A stretch of 64,000 nucleotides of DNA, taken from assembly GCA_021773565.1 (NCBI GenBank), contig JAJFJZ010000025.1:248001-312000 (forward strand), read 5' to 3'. Shown here piece after piece: positions 50,130 through 58,875 of the stretch (the stretch's first letter is position 1; every line of letters starts with the position of its first letter). Made by a program: the position numbers and the translations under genes. Origin of the DNA: Gammaproteobacteria bacterium. Its GTDB lineage: Bacteria > Pseudomonadota > Gammaproteobacteria > Pseudomonadales > Azotimanducaceae. The notes under the pieces are model-generated. The model worked only from the letters and a program-made list of their open reading frames with translations. It had not been told where the DNA came from and searched no databases.

Positions 50130-52439
50130 TTGAATAAAAAAACAGGAAATAACAAATTTTCTTCGCGTCTGTTGTCTGGCTTCGTCGTATTGCTTGCAAT
50201 ATCGATCTTTGTTGCGGGCACCAGCCAGGCAGAAAAGAGCGCTCCCGATTCAGAAAATATTGCGAGCCAGGTAGCATTTGCATCCAGCGCACCCAGCAGT
50301 CTGGAACCGCTGGACGCACACCCACGCACCAGCCGTTCAATTGTTGAGCAACTACGGCATCATCACTACCTGAACAAACCATTAAACGACAATACCTCGA
50401 GTCAGATATTCGACAAATACTTAAGCGTGCTGGACAGGGGCCGAGCTTACTTCCTGATTTCTGATATTCAGGCAATGGAGAAATATCGCTACGAGTTGGA
50501 TGATGCCCTGCGTGACGGAAATTTGAATCCTGCCTTTGAAATGTTCAACCGTTACCAGACACAACTGATTGACCGCCTCGAGTTTTTGCTGGCCCTGCTG
50601 GACCAGGGTCTCGACAAGATGAATTTTAACGTAGAAGAATCCATAGAAATTGACCGTGAAAATTCACCCTGGGCAAAAAGCCAGAGTGAGCTGGATAATC
50701 TGTGGCGCAAGCGCCTCAAGGCAACCGTCATTAGTAGCAAGTTAAATGACAAAGCGCTTCCTGAAATTCAGGAAACACTAACCAAACGCTACAAAAATCG
50801 CCTCAAACAGGCCAAACGTACCAAGAGCGAGGACGCCTTCCAACTGTACGTGAATGCCTATGCAGCAACCTATGACCCGCATACACAGTATTTTTCACCG
50901 CGCATATCGGAAAATTTTAACATCAATATGTCACTTTCCCTGGACGGAATTGGCGCTGTGCTAAAAACCGAAGATGATTACACCGAAGTTGTGCGCCTGA
51001 TCCCATCAGGGCCGGCAGACAAGAGTGGTTTCATTAAAGCATCGGACCGGATTATTGCCGTGGGCCAGGGTAAAAATGCCCCCCTGATAGATGTCGTTGG
51101 GTGGCGCCTGGATGATGTTGTAGAACTTATTCGCGGTCCCAAGGGATCTGTAGTCCGACTTGAGGTAGAGTTCGACAGGGAAGCCGATAACGCTAACAAG
51201 ATAATTTCCATTACCCGTAACACGGTAAAACTGGAAGAACAGTCAGCAAAGAAAAAGCTGCTCACCATCGTCGTGGATGACGTTGAACATAAAGTGGGTG
51301 TTATTTCCATTCCCACTTTCTACCTGGATTTCAAGGCCATTCAAAATGGCGATCCCGAACCCAAGAGCACTACCCGGGACGTAGAAAGACTGCTCCTGGA
51401 GCTAGAGGAAGAAGGTGCCGAGGCACTGGTCGTGGACCTACGCAATAATGGTGGCGGATCCCTGCAGGAAGCCGACAAGCTCACCGGCCTGTTTATTCCC
51501 GCTGGTCCAACCGTGCAGATTAAACAGGCACGGCGCCGGGCAAGTATTTATTCAGATAAAGATGGCCGCATAGCCTGGGAAAAACCCATGGCGGTGCTGG
51601 TTAATCGCTTGTCTGCATCTGCTTCCGAAATTTTTGCCGGTGCCATTCAGGATTATGGGCGGGGACTCATTATTGGCAGCCAGACATTCGGTAAGGGTAC
51701 AGTACAAACGCTGGTACCACTGAATCGCGGCCAGCTCAAAATAACCCAGGCAAAATTTTATCGAATTTCCGGTGGCAGCACGCAGCACCAGGGCGTTGTT
51801 CCCGATATCGAGTTCCCGGAGTTGTATGATGTTGACAGGGTCGGTGAAAGTTCTCTTGAGGACGCCCTGCCCTACGACACCATTAAACCCGCTATTTACC
51901 GCACGGCCGATGAACTGCTGCCCTTTCTTGGAACGCTGCAGGCCAGGCATGCTGCTCGAGCCAAGAATGACGCTGAGTTTCAATACCTTGACGCGCTGGC
52001 TTTACGCAGCATCGAGAACCGAAAGCGCACCCATATTTCCCTGAACGAAACAACGCGCAAACAGGAAAAACTGGATGATGATGCCTGGCGCCTAAAGCTG
52101 GAGAACCAGCTGAGACTTGCCAAAGGGGAGGTGCCGGTAAGCTCACTTGATGAATTGGATGAAATTCATGAAGCAAAGGCATTGGCAAAATCAGAAGCGA
52201 AAAAGATAACGGATGCCAAAGCTGAGAACGCAGATGACGACTCACTTGCCAAGGCTAACCCAGAGCTTATGGAGCCGCCTGAATCCGGGATTGAAGAAGA
52301 GGATGATGAAAGAGATGCGCTCTCGGAAGAAGCAGGACAAATTCTTCTGGATTACATTCAGTTGTCCCGACAATTGGCGAATCTGGATCTGAAAACAGAG
52401 CCCAATGTAGCCCATCTTTTGGACGGCAGCCAACAATAA
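50130..52439 (+). CDS. prc: Tail-specific (C-terminal processing) periplasmic protease Prc
   Basis: S41 serine protease that degrades periplasmic proteins and trims peptidoglycan hydrolases. The start is taken as TTG 50130, with GGA about 9 nt upstream, because it gives the signal peptide directly (MNKKTGNNKF...GTSQA). A TTG at 50085 would put 15 residues in front. In the 769 aa there is an N-terminal helical domain, a PDZ domain (about 270-360; GIGAVLKTEDDYTEVV), the S41 domain with S497 (SASASE) and K522 (FGKGTVQ), and a C-terminal DUF3340-like region. An acidic insertion, rich in Asp, Glu and Lys, precedes the C-terminus. An intrinsic terminator follows. Confidence 0.94.
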   Translation: MNKKTGNNKFSSRLLSGFVVLLAISIFVAGTSQAEKSAPDSENIASQVAFASSAPSSLEPLDAHPRTSRSIVEQLRHHHYLNKPLNDNTSSQIFDKYLSVLDRGRAYFLISDIQAMEKYRYELDDALRDGNLNPAFEMFNRYQTQLIDRLEFLLALLDQGLDKMNFNVEESIEIDRENSPWAKSQSELDNLWRKRLKATVISSKLNDKALPEIQETLTKRYKNRLKQAKRTKSEDAFQLYVNAYAATYDPHTQYFSPRISENFNINMSLSLDGIGAVLKTEDDYTEVVRLIPSGPADKSGFIKASDRIIAVGQGKNAPLIDVVGWRLDDVVELIRGPKGSVVRLEVEFDREADNANKIISITRNTVKLEEQSAKKKLLTIVVDDVEHKVGVISIPTFYLDFKAIQNGDPEPKSTTRDVERLLLELEEEGAEALVVDLRNNGGGSLQEADKLTGLFIPAGPTVQIKQARRRASIYSDKDGRIAWEKPMAVLVNRLSASASEIFAGAIQDYGRGLIIGSQTFGKGTVQTLVPLNRGQLKITQAKFYRISGGSTQHQGVVPDIEFPELYDVDRVGESSLEDALPYDTIKPAIYRTADELLPFLGTLQARHAARAKNDAEFQYLDALALRSIENRKRTHISLNETTRKQEKLDDDAWRLKLENQLRLAKGEVPVSSLDELDEIHEAKALAKSEAKKITDAKAENADDDSLAKANPELMEPPESGIEEEDDERDALSEEAGQILLDYIQLSRQLANLDLKTEPNVAHLLDGSQQ

Positions 52440-52450
52440 AACATAAAATC

Positions 52451-52495
52451 AGGCTCGGTTGCTTTGGTAAGGATAGTTGCAACCGAGCCTTTTTT
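52451..52495 (+). terminator. Intrinsic terminator after prc, shared with convergent thrS
   Basis: A perfect 12-bp stem AGGCTCGGTTGC (52451-52462) / GCAACCGAGCCT (52479-52490) with a 16-nt loop is followed by TTTTTT. It starts 12 nt after the prc stop. On the other strand the same stem is followed by GATTTTATGTTTTA, so it may also end the thrS transcript, whose stop lies 7 nt away. Confidence 0.95.
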
Positions 52496-52501
52496 GCCTG
52501 T

Positions 52502-54346
52502 CTATTCGGGTAGCAAAAACTGGAGTGCGCGCTCGCCAATTGTTTTTAACAGGGCTGTTTCAAAATCTGCGTATGCCATGGTGTGTTGTTCACGTTCTCC
52601 ATAGCGCCGGAGTGTAACTGTGCCCTCCTCCTGTTCACGTTCTCCCACAATAAGCAGATTGGGAATTTTACGAGTGGTACCCGCGCGGATCTTTTTAGGC
52701 ACGGTCTCATTGGAAGTAGCCATTTCTGCGCGCACATAATGCTTGCGTAAGCTGGCAACCAATGCATTGCCATAGTCGTCAAAATGTTCAGATACGGTGA
52801 GCACCTGCACTTGTAAGGGCGCTAACCAGGTGGGAAATGCGCCGCCAAAATGCTCCAGCAAAAACGCCACCAGTCTTTCATGCGTACTAAACGGCGCTCG
52901 ATGGATGCAGTACGGCGTATGTTCCTCGCCATCTGCCCCAACGTACTTCAAGCCCAGTCTGCCTGGGACAGCAAAATCCAGCTGAACTGTACTCACCGAC
53001 TCATCACGTCCGGTAACGGTGGGAAACTGGATATCTACCTTGGGGCCATAAAAGGCCGCCTCTCCGGGTGCATCCTTATAATCTATCTGTAGTTCGTTCA
53101 GCACCTCCCTCAGAATCTGTTCGGATTCTGCCCAGGCGTCCGGATCATCTACATACTTTTCCTTTCCCTTGGGATCTTCCGGATCCCAACGGGAAAAACG
53201 CACAAAATACTCATCCAGTCCAAGAATGCGATATGCATCGTTGTACATGGACATAACCGCCTTGAACTCATCCTTGATCTGCTCTCGCGTACAATATATA
53301 TGTGCATCGTTCATACACATACCCCGCACCCGTACCAGTCCGCCCACGGCACCTGAATCTTCCCAGCGATAAACCTGGCCATATTCAGCCAGGCGAACCG
53401 GTAAATCGCGATAGGATCGTGGCTGCGAAGAAAACACCTTGTGGTGGTGTGGGCAATTCATCGGCCGCAGTACGTAGGATTCCTTGATCAGCTTATCTTC
53501 ACCTTCTTCAGATATGCTGTTTTCCATTACTTCCATAGTGGGATACATGTGATCGCTGTAATAAGGTAAATGTCCGGTCTGGTAATACAGGCCAATTTTG
53601 GCCAGATCCGGAGTAGAAACGCGCTGGTAACCTGCCTGAAACTCTAATTCCTTGGCCAGTTTTTCAATCTCATCGCGAATTACCGTTCCATTCGGTAACC
53701 AAAGCGGCAATCCCTTTCCAATATCGTTATCGATAGTGTAAATGCCGAGTTCACGGCCGAGTTTTTTATGGTCCCGTTCCAGAGCCAGAAGGTAACTATC
53801 TACGTGATTGTCCAGAATTTCCTTACTGCTGAATGCCCAGACATAAATGCGTGTCATCATAATGTTGTCTGCGTTACCACGCCAGTATGCACCCGCCACG
53901 TTGCGTATTTTGAATGCATCCCGGGGTATTTCTTTTGAAGTGTTCACATGCGGACCTTCACACATATCCAGAAAGGGTCCGTTGCGATAAAAACTCAGGG
54001 TTTTAAGATTATGTTTAACAAACAGCTCTTCGGCATATTCCCGCTTGTAGGGCTCATTCATATCATCCAGGCGTTGCATCGCCGCATCATATTCAAGCTC
54101 TTCCCTATCGAACCTGGAACCACGCTTGAGAATTTTTTTCATGCGTTTTTCCAGCTCGGGAAAATCCTCCTCAGTTACAGGTGCGCTCAAAATAAAATCG
54201 TAATACAGACCGTCCCTGATGGGAGGTCCAAAACCGAGGGTACTGCCCGGACGCATATCCAATACGGCCTGGGCCAGGATGTGCGACAGGCTGTGTCGCA
54301 TACGGTACAATTGTGAATCTCGTTCTATTTCACCCGAGTGTTCCAT
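52502..54346 (-). CDS. thrS: Threonyl-tRNA synthetase lacking the N-terminal TGS domain
   Basis: Charges tRNA-Thr. The 614-aa enzyme begins almost at the editing domain: HSLSH gives the HxxxH zinc/editing pair H18 and H22, with C129 and H133 in DMCEGPH. So the editing domain is kept but the ~60-residue N1 (TGS) domain is missing. An in-frame TAG 12 nt before the ATG rules out a longer protein; AGGAG precedes the ATG by 6 nt. The class II core has MNCPHHHKVF (most bacterial enzymes have MNCPGH), RVRGMCMNDAHIY and HRAPFSTHERL, then the anticodon domain. It is not followed by infC-rpmI-rplT, the usual gammaproteobacterial context. It may be a second or laterally acquired ThrRS. Confidence 0.93.
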   Translation of the reverse strand: MEHSGEIERDSQLYRMRHSLSHILAQAVLDMRPGSTLGFGPPIRDGLYYDFILSAPVTEEDFPELEKRMKKILKRGSRFDREELEYDAAMQRLDDMNEPYKREYAEELFVKHNLKTLSFYRNGPFLDMCEGPHVNTSKEIPRDAFKIRNVAGAYWRGNADNIMMTRIYVWAFSSKEILDNHVDSYLLALERDHKKLGRELGIYTIDNDIGKGLPLWLPNGTVIRDEIEKLAKELEFQAGYQRVSTPDLAKIGLYYQTGHLPYYSDHMYPTMEVMENSISEEGEDKLIKESYVLRPMNCPHHHKVFSSQPRSYRDLPVRLAEYGQVYRWEDSGAVGGLVRVRGMCMNDAHIYCTREQIKDEFKAVMSMYNDAYRILGLDEYFVRFSRWDPEDPKGKEKYVDDPDAWAESEQILREVLNELQIDYKDAPGEAAFYGPKVDIQFPTVTGRDESVSTVQLDFAVPGRLGLKYVGADGEEHTPYCIHRAPFSTHERLVAFLLEHFGGAFPTWLAPLQVQVLTVSEHFDDYGNALVASLRKHYVRAEMATSNETVPKKIRAGTTRKIPNLLIVGEREQEEGTVTLRRYGEREQHTMAYADFETALLKTIGERALQFLLPE

Positions 54347-54361
54347 CGTTAACTCCTAAAA

Positions 54362-54397
54362 ACAAAAAACCCCGGTGCATATTTGCCTTCCGAGGTT
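54362..54397 (-). terminator. Attenuator-like intrinsic terminator in the thrS leader
   Basis: On the minus strand AACCTCGG (54397-54390) pairs with CCGGGGTT (54375-54368) around a 14-nt loop, with one T-G pair, and is followed by a T-run (TTTTTTG). It sits about 20 nt upstream of the thrS ATG. The next gene upstream is divergent, so no coding gene in the window precedes it on this strand. It can only stop a transcript that begins between it and about 54773, or antisense transcription from the transporter gene. Confidence 0.8.
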
Positions 54398-54437
54398 GTA
54401 AATGAAAGGCGGTTCAGCTCAAGGCCGCCTGGAACAT
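54385..54437 (-). promoter_or_regulatory. Anti-terminator and preceding hairpin in the thrS leader, with a 7-codon mini-ORF
   Basis: On the minus strand AGGCGG (54430-54425) and CCGCCT (54412-54407) form a hairpin. The sequence GCCTTTC (54410-54404) can instead pair with GGAAGGC (54391-54385), seven pairs with one G-T. This alternative helix uses the 3' arm of the first hairpin and two bases of the terminator's 5' arm, so it excludes both. A mini-ORF, ATG at 54437 to TGA at 54414, encodes MFQAALS and ends in the loop of the first hairpin; it is not rich in Thr and has no clear ribosome site. The rest of the 427-nt gap (54347-54773) shows no gene. Confidence 0.5.
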
Positions 54438-54773
54438 GTTGTATGTAATCAGACGTCCAGACCGACTAAGCCTGCGATTCTGACCAGGCCCACAGACAGT
54501 TGCAACTCGCTTGGCGTGCGGGTTGAAGGGCGGGTGGTTGACCCAGAAATCTCCTTTGGCTTTAAGCAATAAAACATTGTGGATACTCAACAGCGAAAAA
54601 CGTAAAAACAGGCTATGCCTCAAGGTTATCAATATGAGACTTGCCATCAGCGCTAATGATAGACTGCCAATTTTCGATTGCAAGCAGTGCACATCTCGGT
54701 CGTCGCGTTTTACCCTTACCCGACGTCCTGCATTTGAGTACTATCTTCCGGCAGACTATCAGGTACGGTCATT

Positions 54774-56606
54774 TTGATAATAGAGCAATTCCCAAGTATT
54801 CCAAATAACCACGCACTGGCGTCGCTGTTACTCACGCTAGTGGCGCTGATATTGTTTTCCCGGGAAAAAATACGTCTGGAATTATCCTCGCTGGGCATAC
54901 TGATGCTGTTGGCGGCTGGATTCAGCCTGTTCCCCTACACAGAAGACGGAAACACCTTCGATCCAACCCTGTTTTTTCGGGGTTTTGCCCATGAAGCACT
55001 CATTGCGGTCTGTGCGCTGATGGTAGTAGGGCAAGGTCTGGTGCGCACGGGGGCTCTGGAACCTGTGGGTCGCGCACTGGGTCAGGCATGGAGCAAGGTG
55101 CCTTTTATTTCTTTTGCAGCAACCCTCATAATTGCTGCTGCACTTAGCGCATTTGTTAACAACACTCCGATAGTCGTATTGCTATTACCTATCTTGATAA
55201 GTGTCTGTCTGCGTACCAACAGCAGTGCTTCGGGCGTACTCATGCCAATGGGATTTGCCACACTAGTGGGTGGTATGGCAACCACTATCGGTACCTCGAC
55301 CAATTTGTTGGTGGTAAGCATCGCATCTGACCTGGGTCTACCCCACTTCAGCATGTTTGATTTTGCCGGTCCGGCGGTAATCGCTGCATCGGTTGCAATT
55401 GTCTATCTCTGGCTTGTCGCTCCATTGTTACTTCCCGATAGAAAAATTGCCCTCAGCGATGTTTCTCCCCGCCTGTTCGAAGCCCGTATTCATCTGGGAG
55501 ATGAATCCCTTGCGATCGATAAGTCCCTGGGTGAAGCAGTTAAAATGTGTGGCGGTGATATACGGGTTGTGCGCATCAAACGGGGTGACAGTTATCTGTA
55601 TCCCTTGCCAGATGTGCAACTCAAGGCAGGTGACAGCCTGCGAGTGCAGGATACACCGGCTAATCTGCAGCGTTTTAGTGACGCCCTGAAAGCCACGCTG
55701 TTCTCCGGCGGCCATGTAGTGGACGAAAGTCACCCACTGAGCTCCGAAAACCAAATGGTAGCCGAGATTGCTGTGGTGCAGGGTTCTTCTCTGGATCATA
55801 CCAACCTGAATTACGCAAATTTTCTATCCCGATATCAGCTGGCAGTGCTGGCACTACATCGTGCTGGTCGGGATATCTGGTCAACAAAAGAACAAATAAC
55901 CGATGTTATTCTGCAACCGGCTGACGTGCTGCTGGTTCAGGGCTCCAGCGAACAAATAGCAAGCATGAAGCGCAGTACCGAGTTTTTTGTTCTGGATGCC
56001 AATCTGGAAGTGCCTGTTGGCTCAAAATCTGGTGTGGCTTTTCTAATTCTAATTGGTGTGGTTGGATGCGCCGCCTTCGGCATAATGCCCATTGCTGTGT
56101 CTGCTGCAACAGGTGCATTGCTCTTATTGCTTACCCGCTGTCTGCGTTTGGGAGAAGCAATTCGCTCCATTAGCCCTTCCGTGTATTTTGTTGTAGTTGC
56201 TGCCCTGGCGCTGGGTATGGCCCTGGTAGAAACGCACGCTACTGAGTACTTAACAGACGTATTCCTGTACCTGACCGCGGATCTTACCCCGTCCTACATT
56301 ATTAGCGCCCTAATGTTATTGTTAGCCGTACTGACCAATGTTGTTTCCAATAATGCAGCAGCAGTAATCGGAACACCCATCGCTATTAATATAGCAGCCC
56401 AGTTAGGACTTCCTGCAGAGCCCTTTGTATTGGCAGTATTGTTTGGTGCAAACCTGAGTTATGCGACGCCCATGGCATACAAAACCAACCTGTTGGTTAT
56501 GAATGCAGGGAACTACACCTTCTCTGATTTTCTAAAAGTAGGGGTTCCCCTCACTATCCTCATGTGGCTGGTATTATCTTTCACCCTCAGCACAATGTAT
56601 TTTTAG
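54774..56606 (+). CDS. SLC13/DASS-type anion transporter with TrkA-C (RCK_C) domains
   Basis: The 610-aa protein has two sets of membrane helices (about residues 10-215 and 420-608) around a cytoplasmic region with two TrkA-C-like domains (about 225-310 and 325-410). Conserved helix-loop signatures are FVNNTPIVVLLLPI with GTSTNLLVV in the first half, and TNVVSNNAAAVIGTPIAI in the second. Family members carry sulfate, dicarboxylates or other anions with Na+; the substrate here is unknown. The start is TTG 54774; no ATG is available, since an in-frame TGA lies at 54735. Confidence 0.88.
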   Translation: MIIEQFPSIPNNHALASLLLTLVALILFSREKIRLELSSLGILMLLAAGFSLFPYTEDGNTFDPTLFFRGFAHEALIAVCALMVVGQGLVRTGALEPVGRALGQAWSKVPFISFAATLIIAAALSAFVNNTPIVVLLLPILISVCLRTNSSASGVLMPMGFATLVGGMATTIGTSTNLLVVSIASDLGLPHFSMFDFAGPAVIAASVAIVYLWLVAPLLLPDRKIALSDVSPRLFEARIHLGDESLAIDKSLGEAVKMCGGDIRVVRIKRGDSYLYPLPDVQLKAGDSLRVQDTPANLQRFSDALKATLFSGGHVVDESHPLSSENQMVAEIAVVQGSSLDHTNLNYANFLSRYQLAVLALHRAGRDIWSTKEQITDVILQPADVLLVQGSSEQIASMKRSTEFFVLDANLEVPVGSKSGVAFLILIGVVGCAAFGIMPIAVSAATGALLLLLTRCLRLGEAIRSISPSVYFVVVAALALGMALVETHATEYLTDVFLYLTADLTPSYIISALMLLLAVLTNVVSNNAAAVIGTPIAINIAAQLGLPAEPFVLAVLFGANLSYATPMAYKTNLLVMNAGNYTFSDFLKVGVPLTILMWLVLSFTLSTMYF

Positions 56607-56616
56607 CATAGTCAGG

Positions 56617-57867
56617 ATGACGCCTTGTCGTATTGCAGGCCTGATCGGCTGTATTTGTCTAAGCTGGTTTTCCGAACATGGAGTTACGGATACGACTGAA
56701 CCCTTATTGCAGTCGATAAACCAGCGACTGGCACTCATGCAAAACGTCGCCGCCTACAAATGGATCCACAAACTGCCTGTTGAAGACTTGCAGCGCGAAG
56801 CGGTCGTTGTGGATGCAGCATCCGAAGGCGCGCTACGATATGGGATTACGCCTGCATCAAGCGAACAGTTTTTCAAAGTGCAAATCTCTGCTGCCAAGGA
56901 AATCCAGAACTACTGGTTTAGCGAGTGGGCAGATAATAACGCGCCACTTGTAGCACCAGACCTTGATGGGGAAACACGGCCCCGGCTACTTCAGCTTGGC
57001 GATGCCATACTTGCACAACTTCCCACAGCACATGAAATGCGTGATGAAAACCCTGCCGGGGATCTCATTGTTGAGGGACTTAGTGAAGCCACCAGGCAGG
57101 CGATACTGGATGCGTTGGGTAACATACGCTTATATCCCGACAGGCTTGCTCAAATTTTGGGTACGCTTCAGTTGCGGGTTGGTACAACCGGTGATTACCC
57201 ACCTTTTTCCCTGCGCCAGATTACCCCGGATGGCGCTGATTATTCGGGAATAGATATTCAGCTTGCACACGAGCTGGCGCACCACCTTGGTGTCGGCATA
57301 ATATTTGTACCCACCACCTGGCCAACGCTCATGCATGATCTGAATGCAGGGCATTTTGATATCGCAATGAGCGGCGTATCACGTACCGAGAGTCGTGAAA
57401 AAAGTGCCTACTTTTCCACGGCATATCTGAGTGGTGGAAAAACCCCTATCGTGCGATGTGAGGATGTTGATAGATTTGATACGCTGAACAAAATAGACCA
57501 GCCCGACGTGCGGCTCATCGTAAACCCGGGGGGCACAAACGAGCGCTTTGTTGACGATAATATTCGCCGGGCCCAAATCGAACGGTTTGATGATAATCGT
57601 AGTATATTTACACAAATCATCCGCAAGCAAGCAGACGTAATGATTACCGATCGTATAGAAGTCACACACCAAAGCGCGCTCCACCCCGGACTATGCCCTG
57701 CCATGAAAGAAAATCTGAATCTTCAGGAAAAAGCCTATCTTTTGCCCCAGGATACTAACTTGAAAGCCGCTGTAGATGCCTGGTTGGCACTCAGGACTAC
57801 TCGGGACAAAATCTCAAGCCTGTTCAAGCCGAAACCCGGGACAGCAGACGGTGCGAAACACAATTAA
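56617..57867 (+). CDS. Predicted periplasmic chorismate mutase (AroQ-gamma) - cyclohexadienyl dehydratase (PheC) fusion
   Basis: The 416-aa protein has a short hydrophobic N-terminus (about 5-18) that may be a signal peptide. A helical AroQ-gamma chorismate mutase-like domain follows (about 28-165), with INQRLALM (R37), AAYKW (K48), DLQREAVV (R60, E61) and FFKVQISAAKEIQNYW. From about 185 a periplasmic solute-binding-type domain follows (LRVGTTGDYPPFS, GIDIQLAHELA, FDIAMSGVSRT, VNPGGTNERF), the fold of cyclohexadienyl dehydratase. Together they would convert chorismate to prephenate and then to phenylpyruvate outside the cytoplasm. Separate periplasmic versions of both enzymes are known in Pseudomonas. 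The dehydratase assignment could instead be an amino-acid-binding protein. It starts 10 nt after the transporter gene. Confidence 0.8.
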   Translation: MTPCRIAGLIGCICLSWFSEHGVTDTTEPLLQSINQRLALMQNVAAYKWIHKLPVEDLQREAVVVDAASEGALRYGITPASSEQFFKVQISAAKEIQNYWFSEWADNNAPLVAPDLDGETRPRLLQLGDAILAQLPTAHEMRDENPAGDLIVEGLSEATRQAILDALGNIRLYPDRLAQILGTLQLRVGTTGDYPPFSLRQITPDGADYSGIDIQLAHELAHHLGVGIIFVPTTWPTLMHDLNAGHFDIAMSGVSRTESREKSAYFSTAYLSGGKTPIVRCEDVDRFDTLNKIDQPDVRLIVNPGGTNERFVDDNIRRAQIERFDDNRSIFTQIIRKQADVMITDRIEVTHQSALHPGLCPAMKENLNLQEKAYLLPQDTNLKAAVDAWLALRTTRDKISSLFKPKPGTADGAKHN

Positions 57868-57904
57868 GCGACAATTCATCACGATATGTTTGGAGGGTAA
57901 GCAG

Positions 57905-58405
57905 TTGGGTACAGCTATCAAAATCAGGCAAGCCACAGACCACGACTATGAGGCGATCCACGCCTTAAATGAGCTGGCTGTACCCCACGTTAATTCCATT
58001 AGTATCGAAGATTTAATACATTTACACGAGCAAAGTATTTCTTTCGGGGTGGCACACCTTGAGGGGCACGTGGCGGGGTATCTATTAGCGCTGGATCAGG
58101 ACGGTGACTACAGCAGCATGAATTTCCAGTGGTTTGTCAGAACGTACCCCGTTTTCACCTATGTAGACCGAATTGTGGTGAGTAGTGAATACAGGCGCCG
58201 CGGCATTGCAGATTTACTTTACACGCACCTGATAACGCAAATTCCAGACATCTGCCCGGTGCTTACCTGTGAAGTAAACACCAGACCGGCAAACCCCGGA
58301 TCCATGGCCTTTCACACCACGCTGGGCTTTAGCCCGGTTGGCGAGCAAACGACCGAACAAGGGGCAAAGAGTGTCTGTATGCTGGCTAGAACCCTGCGCC
58401 CCTGA
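57905..58405 (+). CDS. GNAT-family N-acetyltransferase
   Basis: The start is TTG 57905, with a perfect GGAGG 7 nt upstream; longer readings run back into the preceding gene. The 166-aa protein has the GNAT acetyl-CoA loop VVSSEYRRRGIADLLY (about 93-108) and the C-terminal FHTTLGFSPVGEQ strand-helix. It begins KIRQATDHDYEAIHAL as usual for the family. Substrate unknown. It lies 37 nt after the AroQ-PheC gene and converges on the DoxX gene with a 4-nt gap. Confidence 0.88.
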   Translation: MGTAIKIRQATDHDYEAIHALNELAVPHVNSISIEDLIHLHEQSISFGVAHLEGHVAGYLLALDQDGDYSSMNFQWFVRTYPVFTYVDRIVVSSEYRRRGIADLLYTHLITQIPDICPVLTCEVNTRPANPGSMAFHTTLGFSPVGEQTTEQGAKSVCMLARTLRP

Positions 58406-58409
58406 ACAG

Positions 58410-58784
58410 CTAATCTGAATCGATACTCCACATTCCTGCACCGCGCGCAGCAATGGAAAGAAATACAAAACAGAAGAGAATCGCAGCATCACCATGGTTC
58501 AGCATAGGAAAGACGTTGTCCATGCTAAAATGGGCCATCCAGTAACCAGCCGCCATAAGCCCGCTCGCCAGGAACGCAGAAATGCGCGTCATAAAACCAA
58601 TACAGATAAAAATGCCACCTATCATTTCGATCGGACCAGCAATGTACAGCATCATTACTGACTCGCTTGGACCATCACCCGGAAACCCCAGTACTTTGCT
58701 TGTCCCATGCCACAAAAACAAAAAACCTGAAACTATTCTCAGCAAGGCATAACACTCATCAGTATACTTTTCCATAAATCCCAT
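58410..58784 (-). CDS. DoxX family membrane protein
   Basis: From ATG 58784, with AGGAG 8 nt upstream, the product is 124 aa; a GTG two codons earlier is too close to the ribosome site. Four hydrophobic helices and the N-terminal LLRIVSGFLFLWHGTSKVLG are typical of DoxX/DoxD-like proteins, as is GPIEMIGGIFICIGF. Family members have been tied to redox or thiol homeostasis in some bacteria; nothing specific is visible here. Confidence 0.88.
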   Translation of the reverse strand: MGFMEKYTDECYALLRIVSGFLFLWHGTSKVLGFPGDGPSESVMMLYIAGPIEMIGGIFICIGFMTRISAFLASGLMAAGYWMAHFSMDNVFPMLNHGDAAILFCFVFLSIAARGAGMWSIDSD

Positions 58785-58875
58785 TATCACTACTCCTGTT
58801 TATGTTCATTCTACCTACTCCTGAATAATAACAGGGAAAACAACCATTTTTGAGAATTCTGGTATTATTCACCAA

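Noticed and set aside
54347-54480. T-box riboswitch before thrS
   Set aside because: The terminator fits, but the T-box core TGGNACC is absent and T-boxes are essentially not found in gammaproteobacteria.
54414-54692. 92-codon minus-strand reading upstream of thrS
   Set aside because: No family resemblance or ribosome site. Only its last codons, ending in the leader hairpin, are of interest, and they are described with the attenuator.
57776-57904. Upstream extension of the GNAT gene
   Set aside because: It overlaps the AroQ-PheC coding end, and GGAGG places the start at TTG 57905.
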